DNA from: Paraburkholderia antibiotica
Lineage (GTDB): Bacteria; Pseudomonadota; Gammaproteobacteria; Burkholderiales; Burkholderiaceae
Direction: 5' to 3'
NCBI RefSeq assembly: GCF_012927125.1
Contig: NZ_JABBFZ010000002.1
Coordinates: 496,001-560,000 of the forward strand
DNA: 64,000 nucleotides
Shown: in pieces, positions 8,503 through 17,455 of the stretch
Layout of the letters: every line of letters begins with the position of its first letter
Numbering within the stretch: position 1 is the first letter of the stretch
Position numbers and translations under genes: made by a program
The notes under the pieces: generated by a model
Told to the model about the DNA's origin: nothing
Seen by the model: only the letters and a program-made list of their open reading frames with translations
Databases searched by the model: none

Positions 8503-10320
8503 TCAGCTCTTTTCATTGGGGATCGCGAACACGAACAGCGTGCCGCCGAGCGCCGTGTACTTCGCGAGCTCACGATAGCCGCCGACCGCGCCCAGACCTT
8601 CGTTCGACTTTTCCAGCCCGGCCGCCATGCCGATGCCGGCCCAGCCGCCGATGCCCGAATACACGCCGACGTACTGCTTGCCCTGGTACTCATAGGTAAA
8701 GACGTTGCCGATAATTCCCGACGGCGTCTTGAAGCGCCACAGTTCCTTGCCGTCCTTGATGCGAACCGCCTTCAGGTAGCCTTCGAGCGTGCCGTAGAAC
8801 GCAATGCCGCCGCCAGTGGCCAACACACCCGACCACACCGAGAACTTCTCCGGCTTCGAGTAGACGATCTTGCCCTTGCTCGCATCCCACGCGATAAAGT
8901 TGCCCATCGCGTTGTTCTCGTTCGGGCCCGGATACATCGACAGCGTCGCGCCGACATACGGCTGGCCCGACACGTAGTCGACATCGAACGGTTCGTAATC
9001 CATACAAACGTGGTTGGTCGGCACGAGGAACATACTCGTGTTCGGATCGAACGCGGCCGGTTGCTGGTCCTTCGAACCGAGCGCCGCAGGGCAGATGCCC
9101 TTCACGTTGTGATCGGAACCGGCCGCCTGGGTCGAATACGCCGCATTACGAATCGGCAGGCCGCTTTGCAGATCGACGCGATCGGCCCAGTTCACCGCCG
9201 GGTCGTACTTCTGCGCGACCAGCAGCTGGCCGGTTTCACGATTGAGCGTATAGCCGAAACCGTTACGGTCGAGGTGGACGATCGCAGGGACTTTCTTGCC
9301 GTCCATGGTCAGATCGGACAGGATCATTTCGTTGACGCCGTCATAATCCCATTCGTCGTGCGGCGTCATCTGATAGACCCAGCGAGCCTTGCCGGTATTC
9401 AGGTCGCGCGCGAAGATCGACATCGACCATTTGTTGTCGCCCGGACGTTGCGTCGGGTTCCATGTGCCCGGATTGCCGGTACCGTAGTAGACAAGGTTCA
9501 GCTTTGGATCCCACGCATACCAGCCCCACGTGGTGCCGCCGCCGAGCTTCCACTGATCGCCCTTCCACGATTTCAGCGACGAGTCCGCGCCCACCGGCAC
9601 CATCTTGCCGTCGGTATACGTCATGGTCTTTTGCGGATCGAGCAGCATCTCGTTGTCGGGACCGGTGCTGTACGCGGTCCAGGCCGGTTTGCCGGTCTTG
9701 ATGTCGTACGCGATCAGCCGGCCGCGCACGCCGAACTCGCCGCCCGAGATGCCGGTCAGCACCTTGTCGCCGAATACGTGCGGCGCGTTGGTGTTGGTTT
9801 CACCCGCTTTCGGATTGCCGTTCTGCGCGGTCCACACCACGTCGCCGGTCTTCGCGTTCAGCGCGACCAGCTTGGTGTCGGCCTGTTGCAGGAAGATCTT
9901 GCCGTCGCCATACGCGAGACCGCGGTTGACGGTATCGCAACACATCACGGAGACGACCTGGTCGTCCTGTTTCGGCTGGTACTGCCAGATGAAGGTCTGG
10001 TCCTTCAGGTTGATCGCAATCACCTTGTTCGGGAACGGTGAATGGATGTACATCGTGTCGCCGATCACGAGCGGCGAGCCTTCGTGACCGCGCAGCACGC
10101 CCGTCGACATGGTCCAGGCGACCTGGAGTTTGCCGACGTTGTTCTCGTTGATCTGTTTGAGCGGGCTATAGCGGTGATTCGCATAGTCGCCTGCCTGGGC
10201 CGCCCAGTTGGCGGGGTTCTTCATCAGTCCATCGAGCTGCGAATCAGCCTGTGCAGCCAGCGAGCAAAAGCCTGCCGATGCGAGGATCGCGAGCCCAAGA
10301 ACCACAGTGCGTAAGTTCAT
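8503..10320 (-). CDS. xoxF: XoxF, lanthanide-dependent PQQ methanol dehydrogenase
   Basis: This 605-residue periplasmic quinoprotein oxidises methanol (and possibly formaldehyde) using PQQ and a lanthanide ion. A signal peptide ([18 protein letters not shown]) precedes the eight-bladed propeller. Adjacent cysteines C127-C128, which form the redox disulfide under PQQ, are present. The catalytic Asp is in [10 protein letters not shown] (D325). It is followed two residues later by D327, the extra acid that marks lanthanide-binding XoxF; the calcium enzyme MxaF has Ala there. E195 (GGEFG) and N283 (TGNPG) fit the remaining metal ligands. Full length. It heads the xoxFGJ operon, with a candidate sigma54 promoter about 145 bases upstream. 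Confidence 0.97.
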   Translation of the reverse strand: MNLRTVVLGLAILASAGFCSLAAQADSQLDGLMKNPANWAAQAGDYANHRYSPLKQINENNVGKLQVAWTMSTGVLRGHEGSPLVIGDTMYIHSPFPNKVIAINLKDQTFIWQYQPKQDDQVVSVMCCDTVNRGLAYGDGKIFLQQADTKLVALNAKTGDVVWTAQNGNPKAGETNTNAPHVFGDKVLTGISGGEFGVRGRLIAYDIKTGKPAWTAYSTGPDNEMLLDPQKTMTYTDGKMVPVGADSSLKSWKGDQWKLGGGTTWGWYAWDPKLNLVYYGTGNPGTWNPTQRPGDNKWSMSIFARDLNTGKARWVYQMTPHDEWDYDGVNEMILSDLTMDGKKVPAIVHLDRNGFGYTLNRETGQLLVAQKYDPAVNWADRVDLQSGLPIRNAAYSTQAAGSDHNVKGICPAALGSKDQQPAAFDPNTSMFLVPTNHVCMDYEPFDVDYVSGQPYVGATLSMYPGPNENNAMGNFIAWDASKGKIVYSKPEKFSVWSGVLATGGGIAFYGTLEGYLKAVRIKDGKELWRFKTPSGIIGNVFTYEYQGKQYVGVYSGIGGWAGIGMAAGLEKSNEGLGAVGGYRELAKYTALGGTLFVFAIPNEKS

Positions 10321-10463
10321 GTCTCCTCCAGAATTGTCCTGCTGTTCAACTCACGAATGACCCACGCTACCTCGTCGCATCGTGCGCGCCTTCTCGAGTA
10401 CAGGTAACGATTAACGTGCTATCCCGATTCGATGTCGGGCTTCGCGACGCATGAACGGCAAAC

Positions 10464-10478
10464 GCATATTCCATGCCG
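10464..10478 (-). promoter_or_regulatory. Candidate sigma54 -24/-12 element for xoxF
   Basis: On the minus strand the sequence is CGGCATGGAATATGC, with GG and GC at the correct 10-base spacing. It shares CGGCATGGA..(T)TGC with the element in front of fhcB and is similar to that in front of pqqA. A transcript would start near 10452 and have a leader of roughly 130 bases. The only other elements I noted in the 10321-10749 intergenic space are the divergent site for the next gene and a GTGACACAGT motif at 10630-10639. Confidence 0.45.
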
Positions 10479-10629
10479 GCCAGCGCGAACGCGTCGAAAC
10501 ACGCGACTCGCGCGGGCCGCGCCGCAAGAGGTGCGTCCGTCTAAAGGCCGACGCGCGCCGCCCGCATGTCGCACGCGACGCGGCGCGATGTGGCAACCTT
10601 GAACTGGTTCGTCACGGCGAGCGGCACAT

Positions 10630-10639
10630 ACTGTGTCAC
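10630..10639. promoter_or_regulatory. GTGACACAGT motif, possible activator site
   Basis: ACTGTGTCAC here is the reverse complement of GTGACACAGT at 11306-11315. The core GTGACAC recurs at 51446-51452. It lies between divergent xoxF and the dehydratase-like gene, about 150 bases upstream of one -24/-12 element and 50 of the other. A partial dyad (GTGTCAC-TTCC-GTGATAC) is visible. Assignment to the sigma54 activator is speculative. Confidence 0.3.
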
Positions 10640-10685
10640 TTCCGTGATACGAAACGTGTCCTTTGCGAATCGTGCGCCGCAGCAT

Positions 10686-10700
10686 GGGCACGCTACCTGC
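10686..10700 (+). promoter_or_regulatory. Candidate sigma54 -24/-12 element
   Basis: GGGCACGCTACCTGC has GG(-24) and GC(-12) at correct spacing, and matches the consensus TGGCACG-N4-TTGC except at the first T's. A start near 10712 would leave a leader of about 38 bases before the gene at 10750. Confidence 0.45.
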
Positions 10701-10749
10701 GGCAGTGCTTCGTTCGACGAACGATTCGCGCCTTCTAGGAGCCCCCGCC

Positions 10750-11148
10750 ATGAGCAACACCGAGCAGGTCTATTCCGACGACGAGATCCGGCAACGCCTC
10801 GTCGGTCCGTTGCAGCACTGGTATGTCGAGGACGGCTGGCTGCGGCGCAAATACCGCACCGAGAGCTGGAAAGGCACGCTGATGGTGGTCAACACGATCG
10901 GCCATCTGGCGGAGGCCGCGTGGCATCACCCGGATCTGACGGTCTCCTACGCGTTCGTGATCGTGAAGCTCAAAACCCACAGCGCGAAGGGCATCACCGA
11001 CAAGGACTTCGCGCTCGCCGGCAAGATCGAGTCGGTGATCCAGTGGCAACCTGGGCTCGAAGGCGGGCCGCTCGAAGGCACACCGGCCGACGACCAGCGC
11101 TTCCGCTATATCAAGTACGACGCGCCGAAACCTGCCGACGGGAGTTGA
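10750..11148 (+). CDS. Pterin-4a-carbinolamine dehydratase-like protein
   Basis: This 132-residue protein carries the pterin-4a-carbinolamine dehydratase fold signature WHHPDL...Y..V...L.TH...G.T..D (about residues 57-88). Classical PhhB/DcoH recycles tetrahydrobiopterin. Copies found in methylotroph H4MPT islands are believed to work on methanopterin-type pterins. Either way, it sits divergent to xoxF and upstream of mptG and mtdB. The ATG at 10750 has AGGAG about 9 bases upstream. A longer frame back to 10663 is open but lacks a ribosome site. It is slightly longer than PhhB (about 100-120 residues) at both ends. Confidence 0.85.
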   Translation: MSNTEQVYSDDEIRQRLVGPLQHWYVEDGWLRRKYRTESWKGTLMVVNTIGHLAEAAWHHPDLTVSYAFVIVKLKTHSAKGITDKDFALAGKIESVIQWQPGLEGGPLEGTPADDQRFRYIKYDAPKPADGS

Positions 11149-11305
11149 GGGCGCGCCGAGATCAACTGCCTGGCTGCTTGGCCGCTTAGCCGCGCATCGA
11201 TTCGCCCGGTCGCGCGGCAACGTGGCAACGCCACGACGCGCCAACGAAACACGAACGACCCGCCGGCGGCAACGCACAGCGCCCGCCCGCCGGATGCAAC
11301 AGCGG

Positions 11306-11315
11306 GTGACACAGT
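11306..11315. promoter_or_regulatory. GTGACACAGT motif, possible activator site
   Basis: This ten-base motif is shared with the xoxF upstream region (reverse complement at 10630). It lies about 140 bases upstream of the -24/-12 element of the mptG operon, a normal distance for a sigma54 enhancer site. GCGTCAC follows at about 11325. The rest of the 11149-11649 gap shows no gene. Confidence 0.3.
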
Positions 11316-11451
11316 GCACCTTCCGCGTCACATAGCGTCCGCGCGAGCACGCAACTACGCGCGGGGCGATGTGCCGCGCAATGTGGCGCGCCCCCCTCCA
11401 CACCAGGCACGAGCCGCCCGAACACCGCATCGGCGGCCCTTTCACGCGCGT

Positions 11452-11466
11452 TGGTACGGCTTCTGC
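11452..11466 (+). promoter_or_regulatory. Candidate sigma54 -24/-12 element for mptG operon
   Basis: TGGTACGGCTTCTGC, followed by TT, matches TGGCACG-N4-TTGC at all positions but two and keeps GG/GC spacing exactly. The predicted start near 11478 gives a leader of about 170 bases before mptG. Confidence 0.55.
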
Positions 11467-11649
11467 TTGAACTCGCCCGGCGCATCGCCGCGAGCGGACG
11501 CGCTGCGTCGCTGCGCAGGTTGTCACAAATACGTATGTCGCCCACGCGCATGTCGCCGAGCTCGCATCATGCCAGGCGGGAACCCATTCGTCGCGCCCAC
11601 CCGCAGGAACACCGAAGAAACCCTGAGGACTCACCCAAGGACACTCGAG

Positions 11650-12675
11650 ATGCCGCTTCAGCTTCGCCGCCTCCAGCCTCGCGAGCCGATCACCGTCGAT
11701 GCGCCCGCGCGTCTGCACCTGGGTTTTCTCGACCCGAACGCGTCGCTCGGACGCGCGTTCGGCAGCCTCGGCCTCGTGATCGACGCGCACGGGACGCGCG
11801 TCGACGCGTGCCTCGCCGAGCGCGAACGGATCGACGGCGCGGTGACCGACGCCGAGCGCGAGCGCATCGCGCTGTGTCTCGCGCGTCTGCAAGCGGCCTA
11901 CGGTCCGGCGACGCTCGCCATCGACGTGGTCCACGCGCCGCGCGCCCACACCGGCCTCGGCTCCGGTACGCAACTCGCGCTCGCGGTCGGCACCGCCTTC
12001 GCGCGCCTCGTCGGCCAGCCGGCGACGAGCGCCGAAATCGCCGCCGTGCTCGGGCGCGGCGCGCGTTCCGGCATCGGCATTCTCGGCTTCGATTGCGGCG
12101 GCCTGCTGCTCGACGGCGGCCCGCCCGGCGATCTGCGCCAGAGCGCGCCGCCGCTGCTCGCGCGCCAGCCGTTTCCCGAGCAATGGCGCGTGCTGCTCGT
12201 CAGCGATACGCGCATCGAAGGTCTGCACGGCGCCGAGGAACGGCGTGCGCTGGCGTCGCTCGCGCCGTTCCCGCAGCGGCTCGCCGCGCATCTGTGCCAT
12301 CTGGTGCTGATGCAGATTCTGCCCGGCGCCGCCGAGCACAACTTCGCGCCGTTCGCGCACGGCCTCACCGAGATGCAGCAGACCATCGGCGAATACTTCG
12401 CGAGCGCGCAAGGCGGCGTGTTCGCGAGCCCGGACGTCGAGCACGTGCTGCGCGCGGTCGCCGCCGAGCGCACCGCCGGCATCGGTCAGACCTCGTGGGG
12501 GCCGACCGGCTTCGCGGTGCTCGCGAGCGCGCGCGAGGCCGACAGCGCGCTCGCCACCGCGCGCGCGGCCGCGCAGAGCTTGCCGCATATCGAATGCAGC
12601 GTGGTCGCGGGTCGCAATAGCGGCGCGACGATCCGCAACGCCGAAGCGCGCGCGCCGCGCAGCGACGCCGCATGA
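11650..12675 (+). CDS. mptG: Beta-RFAP synthase (methanopterin biosynthesis)
   Basis: This 341-residue GHMP-superfamily protein is recognisable as beta-ribofuranosylaminobenzene 5'-phosphate synthase, the committing enzyme of methanopterin synthesis. It condenses a 4-hydroxybenzoate/aminobenzoate unit with PRPP. Motifs seen are VDAPARLHLGFLDPNASLGR near the N-terminus and the GHMP glycine-rich loop HTGLGSGTQLALAVG (about residues 98-112). GRGARSGIGILGFDCGG and QTSWGPTGFAVL follow later. The ATG at 11650 has AAGGA about 9 bases upstream, and the sequence begins at the family core. It is first in an apparent operon with mtdB, two ATP-grasp genes and mch; 124 bases separate it from mtdB. Confidence 0.93.
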   Translation: MPLQLRRLQPREPITVDAPARLHLGFLDPNASLGRAFGSLGLVIDAHGTRVDACLAERERIDGAVTDAERERIALCLARLQAAYGPATLAIDVVHAPRAHTGLGSGTQLALAVGTAFARLVGQPATSAEIAAVLGRGARSGIGILGFDCGGLLLDGGPPGDLRQSAPPLLARQPFPEQWRVLLVSDTRIEGLHGAEERRALASLAPFPQRLAAHLCHLVLMQILPGAAEHNFAPFAHGLTEMQQTIGEYFASAQGGVFASPDVEHVLRAVAAERTAGIGQTSWGPTGFAVLASAREADSALATARAAAQSLPHIECSVVAGRNSGATIRNAEARAPRSDAA

Positions 12676-12799
12676 CGCGCGGCCGCGCTCCGGCCGCTAC
12701 CCGCAGCGCGTGCGCCGCGCGTGGCGGCATCGCGTTGCATTGTGCTGCATTGCGTCGCCTCCGCCGTTCCCGAGATTGCCACTGAAACGAGCCCCAGCC

Positions 12800-13726
12800 A
12801 TGTCAGAAACCATTGAAAGGCCCTACATCCTGCACATGTTCACGGCCACTCCGCAGATGAGTCCGTTCGACGTCAACATGGCCGCCGACGCGGGCTACCA
12901 GGTGATCGTGCCGTATTGCGACGTCCAAGCCGGGATGGTCACGAACCTGACCCAGGACGCGATCTTTTCGCGCGGGCCCAAAGGCGTGTCGCGCACCGGC
13001 ATCTTCATCGGCGGACGCGACGTGATGCTGGCCGCCGACATGCTCGACAGCGCCCGCCGCGCGATGGTGCCGCCGTTCGAAGTCCCCGTGTTCGCCGATC
13101 CGAGCGGCTCGTACACGACCGCGGCCGCGCTCGTCGCGCTGGTCGAGCGGCATCTGGGCAAGCAGCACGGCATGGAACTCGGCGGCAAGCGCGTGCTGAT
13201 TCTCGGCGGCACCGGCGCGGTCGGCCGCATCGCCGCGGCGATCGCGGCGTCGCGCGGCGCCGACGTGACGATCGCGAGCCATCACGACGAAGCCCGCGCG
13301 CGTCAGGTCGCGACCGAACTGAACCAGCGCTTCGGCATCGTCATCAACGGCATCGGCACTACCACGTCGGCCGCGCTGCGCGTGGCGCTCGCCGAAGCGG
13401 AGATCGTGCTCGCCACCGCGATTGCCGGCGTGCAGGTGATCAGCAGCGCCGATCTTGCGTTCGCGAAGCGCCTGCTGGTCGCCGCCGACGTCAACGCGGT
13501 GCCGCCGGAAGGTATCGCCGGCGTCAACGTGATGAACGACGGCAAGCCGATCGACGGCGTGCCGAACGCGGGCGCGGTCGGCATCGGCGCGCTGGCGATC
13601 GGCAACGTCAAGTATCAGGTCGAGCACCGCCTGTTCATGCGCATGCGCACGGGCGGCAAGCCGGTCTACCTCGGCTTCCCGGAGGCGTACGAAGAGGCCC
13701 GCGCGGTCGCGGCCGGTCTCGGCTGA
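12800..13726 (+). CDS. mtdB: Methylene-H4MPT dehydrogenase MtdB
   Basis: This 308-residue NAD(P)-dependent methylene-tetrahydromethanopterin dehydrogenase oxidises methylene-H4MPT to methenyl-H4MPT in formaldehyde oxidation. It has the MtdA/MtdB N-terminal catalytic region (LHMFTATPQMSPFDVNMA). The Rossmann dinucleotide motif is LILGGTGAVGR (about residues 132-142), followed by VTIASHHDEARA. The C-terminal GVPNAGAVGIGALAIGNVK is typical of the family. The start at 12800 is chosen because the protein then begins like MtdB proteins; upstream sequence in frame is proline/arginine-rich filler. It is followed after 8 bases by the next gene, so it is co-transcribed. Confidence 0.95.
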   Translation: MSETIERPYILHMFTATPQMSPFDVNMAADAGYQVIVPYCDVQAGMVTNLTQDAIFSRGPKGVSRTGIFIGGRDVMLAADMLDSARRAMVPPFEVPVFADPSGSYTTAAALVALVERHLGKQHGMELGGKRVLILGGTGAVGRIAAAIAASRGADVTIASHHDEARARQVATELNQRFGIVINGIGTTTSAALRVALAEAEIVLATAIAGVQVISSADLAFAKRLLVAADVNAVPPEGIAGVNVMNDGKPIDGVPNAGAVGIGALAIGNVKYQVEHRLFMRMRTGGKPVYLGFPEAYEEARAVAAGLG

Positions 13727-13734
13727 ACGCCGTC

Positions 13735-14985
13735 ATGAAAGCGCATCGGCCGCCCACGCCCGCGCCGTTCGTCGCGGTCGCGGGACTGTCCGCGCGACTG
13801 CTCGCGCAGTCGGCCGCGCGCGCGGGCCTGCACGTCGCCGCGCTCGACACCTTCGGCGATCGCGATACGCGCGAGGCCGCCGAGCTGTGGTTCGATATCG
13901 GCGCCCACGACGGTGACGGTAGCGACGGCAGCGGCGCGCTGGAGATCGATCGCGCGCGGCTGGTCGATGCGCTCACTCGACTCGCGCGGCTGCCAGGCCT
14001 GCTCGGCTGGGTCGGCGGCAGCGGGCTCGAACCGCTGCTCGCGCAGTTGAGCCGCGAATCGGGCCTGCCGCGCTTTCTCGGCAACGATGCGGCGGCGCTC
14101 GCCGCCGTGCGCGAGCCGCGACGCTTCTTCGCGCTACTCGATGCGTTGGGGATCGCGCATCCGGCGGTGTCGTTCGAACGGCCCGAGCAGCCGCAAGATT
14201 GGCTCTTCAAACTCGCGGACGGCTGCGGCGGCACGCATATTCGCGCGGCCGCCGATGTACCCGTTTCCGCGTCTTCTGTCTGCGCGCCCGGCTATTTCCA
14301 GCGCGTCGGCCACGGCCGCTCGCTGTCGACGCTCTTTATCGCCGCGCGCGGCCGCGCCTACCTGCTCGGTTTCGCCGAGCAACTGACCTGCACGGTCGGC
14401 ACGTTGCGCTTCGTGCATGCCGGCTCGCTCGGCCCGCTCGACGTGCCGCCCGCGCTCGTCGCCCGTGTGCAGGACGCACTCGACGCCGTGTGCGCGCACA
14501 CCGGCCTCGTCGGCCTGAACAGCTGCGATTTCCTGTCCGATGACGACAGCTTCGACGTGCTCGAAATCAACGCGCGCCCATCGGCCACGATGACGCTTTA
14601 TGAAACCGCGTCGCCCGATGCGTGGCCGGCCGGCCTGCTCGCGTGTCATCTCGACGCGTGCCGCCATGGCCACGCGCCGTCGGCCGCGAGTCTCGCGCTC
14701 GCCAGCCGGCCGCGCTGGCGAGCCGGCCAGCGGGTGCTGTTCGCGCCGGCGCCGTTCACCGTGTCGACGGCGTTTTCCGATGCGTGCCTGCACGACCCGC
14801 AATGCCGCGACGTGCCGATGCCCGGCGCGCGCATCGACGCCGGGCAACCGGTCTGCACGCTGCTCGTGCGCGCGGCGTCGCTGGACGCGGTGCGGCCCGC
14901 GCTCGACGCGCAGCACGCGCGCGTGCTGCAACGAATCGAAACCTGCGAAGAACCCGACCATGTCTGCCTCCACACCCACTCCTGA
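13735..14985 (+). CDS. ATP-grasp protein of the H4MPT gene cluster
   Basis: This 416-residue protein has ATP-grasp features: a phosphate-binding region (WLFKLADGCGGTHIR, about residues 155-169) and a metal-binding acid/asparagine cluster near FDVLEINARPSATM (about 272-285). Homologues lie between mtdB and mch in methylotroph islands and are required or suspected in H4MPT or MFR synthesis, probably as an amide ligase; the exact reaction is not known to me. Its stop lies 26 bases inside mch, showing tight coupling. The start is the ATG at 13735, eight bases after mtdB. The C-terminal third (about 300-416) is an extra domain with sequence I do not recognise. Confidence 0.85.
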   Translation: MKAHRPPTPAPFVAVAGLSARLLAQSAARAGLHVAALDTFGDRDTREAAELWFDIGAHDGDGSDGSGALEIDRARLVDALTRLARLPGLLGWVGGSGLEPLLAQLSRESGLPRFLGNDAAALAAVREPRRFFALLDALGIAHPAVSFERPEQPQDWLFKLADGCGGTHIRAAADVPVSASSVCAPGYFQRVGHGRSLSTLFIAARGRAYLLGFAEQLTCTVGTLRFVHAGSLGPLDVPPALVARVQDALDAVCAHTGLVGLNSCDFLSDDDSFDVLEINARPSATMTLYETASPDAWPAGLLACHLDACRHGHAPSAASLALASRPRWRAGQRVLFAPAPFTVSTAFSDACLHDPQCRDVPMPGARIDAGQPVCTLLVRAASLDAVRPALDAQHARVLQRIETCEEPDHVCLHTHS

Positions 14986-16033
14986 GACTTCCGCCACGCA
15001 CGCGGCCAATGTGGCCCATGAGGCCAACGCAGCCAACGCGTACGACGCGCCGCCGAGCGTCAACGCGCTGAGCGAGCGCCTCGTCGCGCGACTCGTCGAC
15101 CACGCGGCGCGCCTCGGCGTCGCGATCACGCGTACCGAGGCCGGCACCGTGATCGCCGATGCCGGCGTCGCCGCGCGCGGCGGTATCGAAGCGGGCGTGC
15201 TGATCGCGCGCATCTGCATGGGCGGCCTCGGCCGCGTCGCGTTGCGCGCGAACCTCGACGCCGCGCCGCTCTGGCCGACGATGCTCGAAGTCAGCACGTC
15301 CTCACCGGTGCTGGCCTGCCTCGGCAGCCAGTACGCGGGCTGGAGCCTCGCGGCGACCAAGGAGCAAACCGGCGGCAAGAAGTTCTTTTCGCTCGGCTCC
15401 GGCCCGGCGCGCGCGCTCGCGGTCAAGGAGCCGCTCTTCACCGAGCTCGACTATCACGACCGCCACGCACGCGGCGCGCTGGTGCTCGAAGTCGACCGTC
15501 TGCCGCCGCAGGTCGTGATCGACAAGGTGCTGCACGATTGCGGCCTCGCGCCGGATCAATTGACGCTGATCGTCACGCCGACGCAGTCGCTCGCGGGCAC
15601 GGTCCAGGTGGTCGCGCGGGTCGTCGAAGTGGCGCTGCACAAGGTGCACGTGCTCGGCGTGCCGCTCGATGAAGTGATCGAAGCGAGCGGCTCGGCGCCG
15701 CTGCCGCCGCCCGCGCCGGACGGCATCCAGGCGATGGGCCGCACCAACGACGCTATCCTCTACGGCGGCCGCGTGCATCTGACGGTGCGGCACGACGAAG
15801 TCGCGCGCGGCCTCGCCGACGATCTGCCCGCCGCCAATTCGCGCGACTACGGCCGGCCGTTCGCCGACATCTTCACGTCGTTCAATTTCGACTTCTACCA
15901 GATCGATCCCGCGCTGTTCGCGCCCGCCGAGGTGTGGGTCAGCAGCCTCGAAAGCGGCGCGACGTATCACGGCGGCCGGCTCGACGGCGCGTTGTTGCAG
16001 GACCAGTGGGGCGGCCGGCCCGACGCGCGATGA
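14960..16033 (+). CDS. mch: Methenyl-H4MPT cyclohydrolase
   Basis: This 357-residue cyclohydrolase hydrolyses methenyl-H4MPT to formyl-H4MPT, between MtdB and the Fhc complex. It is recognised from ARICMGGLGRV, SPVLACLGSQYAGWSL, KKFFSLGSGPARAL, LGRTNDAILYGG-type (AMGRTNDAILYGGRVHL) and YGRPFADIF. The first about 30 residues (Ala/Thr/Asn-rich) are an extension compared with the usual about 320-residue protein. The ATG at 14960 lies inside the upstream ATP-grasp gene (26-base overlap). Its stop overlaps the next start as ATGA. It is cytoplasmic. Confidence 0.95.
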   Translation: MSASTPTPETSATHAANVAHEANAANAYDAPPSVNALSERLVARLVDHAARLGVAITRTEAGTVIADAGVAARGGIEAGVLIARICMGGLGRVALRANLDAAPLWPTMLEVSTSSPVLACLGSQYAGWSLAATKEQTGGKKFFSLGSGPARALAVKEPLFTELDYHDRHARGALVLEVDRLPPQVVIDKVLHDCGLAPDQLTLIVTPTQSLAGTVQVVARVVEVALHKVHVLGVPLDEVIEASGSAPLPPPAPDGIQAMGRTNDAILYGGRVHLTVRHDEVARGLADDLPAANSRDYGRPFADIFTSFNFDFYQIDPALFAPAEVWVSSLESGATYHGGRLDGALLQDQWGGRPDAR

Positions 16034-17034
16034 CGCCGACGTCCCCCGCCATCCCGCACGCGACGATGCACGCCGGTGTACGCATCGCGATCATGAGCGA
16101 CGAAACCGGCTGGCACACCGGCCGGCTGAAGAAGGCGTTCCGCGCGCGCGGCGCCGATGCGCGCTGCGTCGATCTCGCCGATTGCCGTATCGACACCACG
16201 TGGCAGCCGCATGGACTTGTCGTGCCGGGCTTCGGTCACACGTTGCCGGACGCGGTGTTCGTGCGCGGCATCGCCGGCGGCACCTTCGAGCAGGTCACGT
16301 TGCGGCTCGGCATCCTGCACGCGCTGCGCGAATCGGGCGTGCCGGTCTACAACGACGCGCGCGCGATCGAGCGCAGCGTCGACAAATCGATGACGAGTTT
16401 CCTGCTGCATCGCGCGGGGGTGCCGACGCCGGCCACCTGGGCGGTCGAATCGGCGGCGGTCGCGCAGCGCGTGCTGATGCGCGAGGCGGCCGCCGGCCGC
16501 CAGGTCGTGCTCAAGCCACTGTTCGGCTCGCAAGGGCATGGACTCAAGCGCCTCGGCGCGCGTGGCGGCGGGGTGCTCGCGCCGCTGCCGTCGCTGGCGC
16601 CGTATCGGCAGGTCGCGTATTTGCAGCGTTATGTCGCCGGCGCGCGGCCCGGCTTCGACTGGCGCGTGCTGGTGATCGGCGGCCGGGCGGTCGCGGCGAT
16701 GCGGCGCAGCGGCGGCAAGGGCTGGATTCACAACGTCGCGCAGGGCGCGCGCTGCGAGCCGGCCGAACTCACGCCGGCGCTCGCGCAAACCGCCGTGCAG
16801 GCGAGCGCCGCGCTCGGGCTCGACTATGCGGGCGTCGACCTGATTCCGAATCCCGACGATGCGGCGCGACCGCTGGTGCTCGAAGTCAATGGCGTGGCGG
16901 CGTGGCGCGGGTTGCAGTCGGTGACGTCGCTCGATATCGCGGCGGCGCTGGTGGATGATCTGCTCGATCGGAAGCTGGCGGCGCTGTGCGTGGGGAGTGA
17001 CGGTGGTGGGGAGGCGGTGGGTGGGGTGACTTAG
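16030..17034 (+). CDS. RimK-like ATP-grasp ligase of the H4MPT cluster
   Basis: This 334-residue ATP-grasp protein resembles RimK/MptN-type alpha-glutamate ligases. Visible features are NDARAIERSVDKSMTSFLL, the lysine- and glycine-loop VLKPLFGSQGHGLKRL (about residues 158-173), RVLVIGGRAVAAMRR, and the metal-binding end VLEVNGVAAWRGLQ. In archaea, MptN adds glutamate to tetrahydromethanopterin. Bacterial island homologues are presumed to modify H4MPT or MFR side chains. The ATG overlaps the mch stop by four bases. The 3' end carries a short tandem repeat that includes the stop codon. Confidence 0.87.
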   Translation: MTPTSPAIPHATMHAGVRIAIMSDETGWHTGRLKKAFRARGADARCVDLADCRIDTTWQPHGLVVPGFGHTLPDAVFVRGIAGGTFEQVTLRLGILHALRESGVPVYNDARAIERSVDKSMTSFLLHRAGVPTPATWAVESAAVAQRVLMREAAAGRQVVLKPLFGSQGHGLKRLGARGGGVLAPLPSLAPYRQVAYLQRYVAGARPGFDWRVLVIGGRAVAAMRRSGGKGWIHNVAQGARCEPAELTPALAQTAVQASAALGLDYAGVDLIPNPDDAARPLVLEVNGVAAWRGLQSVTSLDIAAALVDDLLDRKLAALCVGSDGGGEAVGGVT

Positions 17035-17051
17035 GGACTTAGGGACTTAGA
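17028..17051. repeat. Three tandem 8-bp repeats spanning a stop codon
   Basis: GACTTAGG, GACTTAGG and GACTTAGA occur head-to-tail. The first copy carries the TAG stop of the RimK-like gene. Each copy contains TAG in the same phase shift, so slippage would not extend the protein much. It marks the left junction of the inserted toxin cassette. Confidence 0.85.
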
Positions 17052-17103
17052 GGCGAGCGTGAGGACGTAGCGCACTGCTTGCTCTCGCCGGATGACACGT
17101 GGG

Positions 17104-17394
17104 TTATTCGCGCAGGAGGCGTTCTACCTCGTCAAGAAACGACAGGATGGTGTAGCCCCACGGCTCGGGAGTAAATGCGCTTAGAAAGTTCTCCTCGAAG
17201 GCAGTAGCCAGATCGTTTGGGTGCTCGTTCCTGAACAGCTCTATTTCGCGGATCACATCTCCATAATTGTGAGGACAGCCTTTCTTATAACACTCAACAA
17301 TCTCTGAAACGGTGTTTCCGAACAGGTCGAAGTCCTGACCGAAGTAGGCACAAAAAAACTGCTCCATTTCAGGGTAACGCTCTAAATAGTTCAT
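17104..17394 (-). CDS. CdiI-like immunity protein, second copy
   Basis: This 96-residue acidic protein resembles the CdiI_2-type contact-dependent-inhibition immunity family (YPEMEQFFCAYFGQDFDLFG). It is a paralogue of the gene immediately upstream. The two share ERYPEMEQFF.YFGQDFDLFG and long stretches to the middle, then diverge in the last third, where toxin specificity would be read. Base composition is visibly less GC-rich than the flanking C1 genes. The gene is 61 bases downstream of its paralogue and likely co-transcribed with the toxin. It may be an extra or orphan immunity gene acquired by duplication or from a related toxin. Confidence 0.8.
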   Translation of the reverse strand: MNYLERYPEMEQFFCAYFGQDFDLFGNTVSEIVECYKKGCPHNYGDVIREIELFRNEHPNDLATAFEENFLSAFTPEPWGYTILSFLDEVERLLRE

Positions 17395-17455
17395 TCCTTA
17401 TTATTCAAATATGCAAAGACGGCGGAGAAATTGTCTGGATTTATCGATCAACCGA

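Noticed and set aside
8089..10041. Long plus-strand open frame opposite xoxF and xoxG
   Set aside because: Shadow of xoxF; its composition is biased and no domain is recognisable, while xoxF on the other strand is full length.
10735..12588. 617-codon minus-strand frame across the dehydratase and mptG genes
   Set aside because: It crosses an intergenic region and two real genes in antisense with no motifs; GC-driven shadow.
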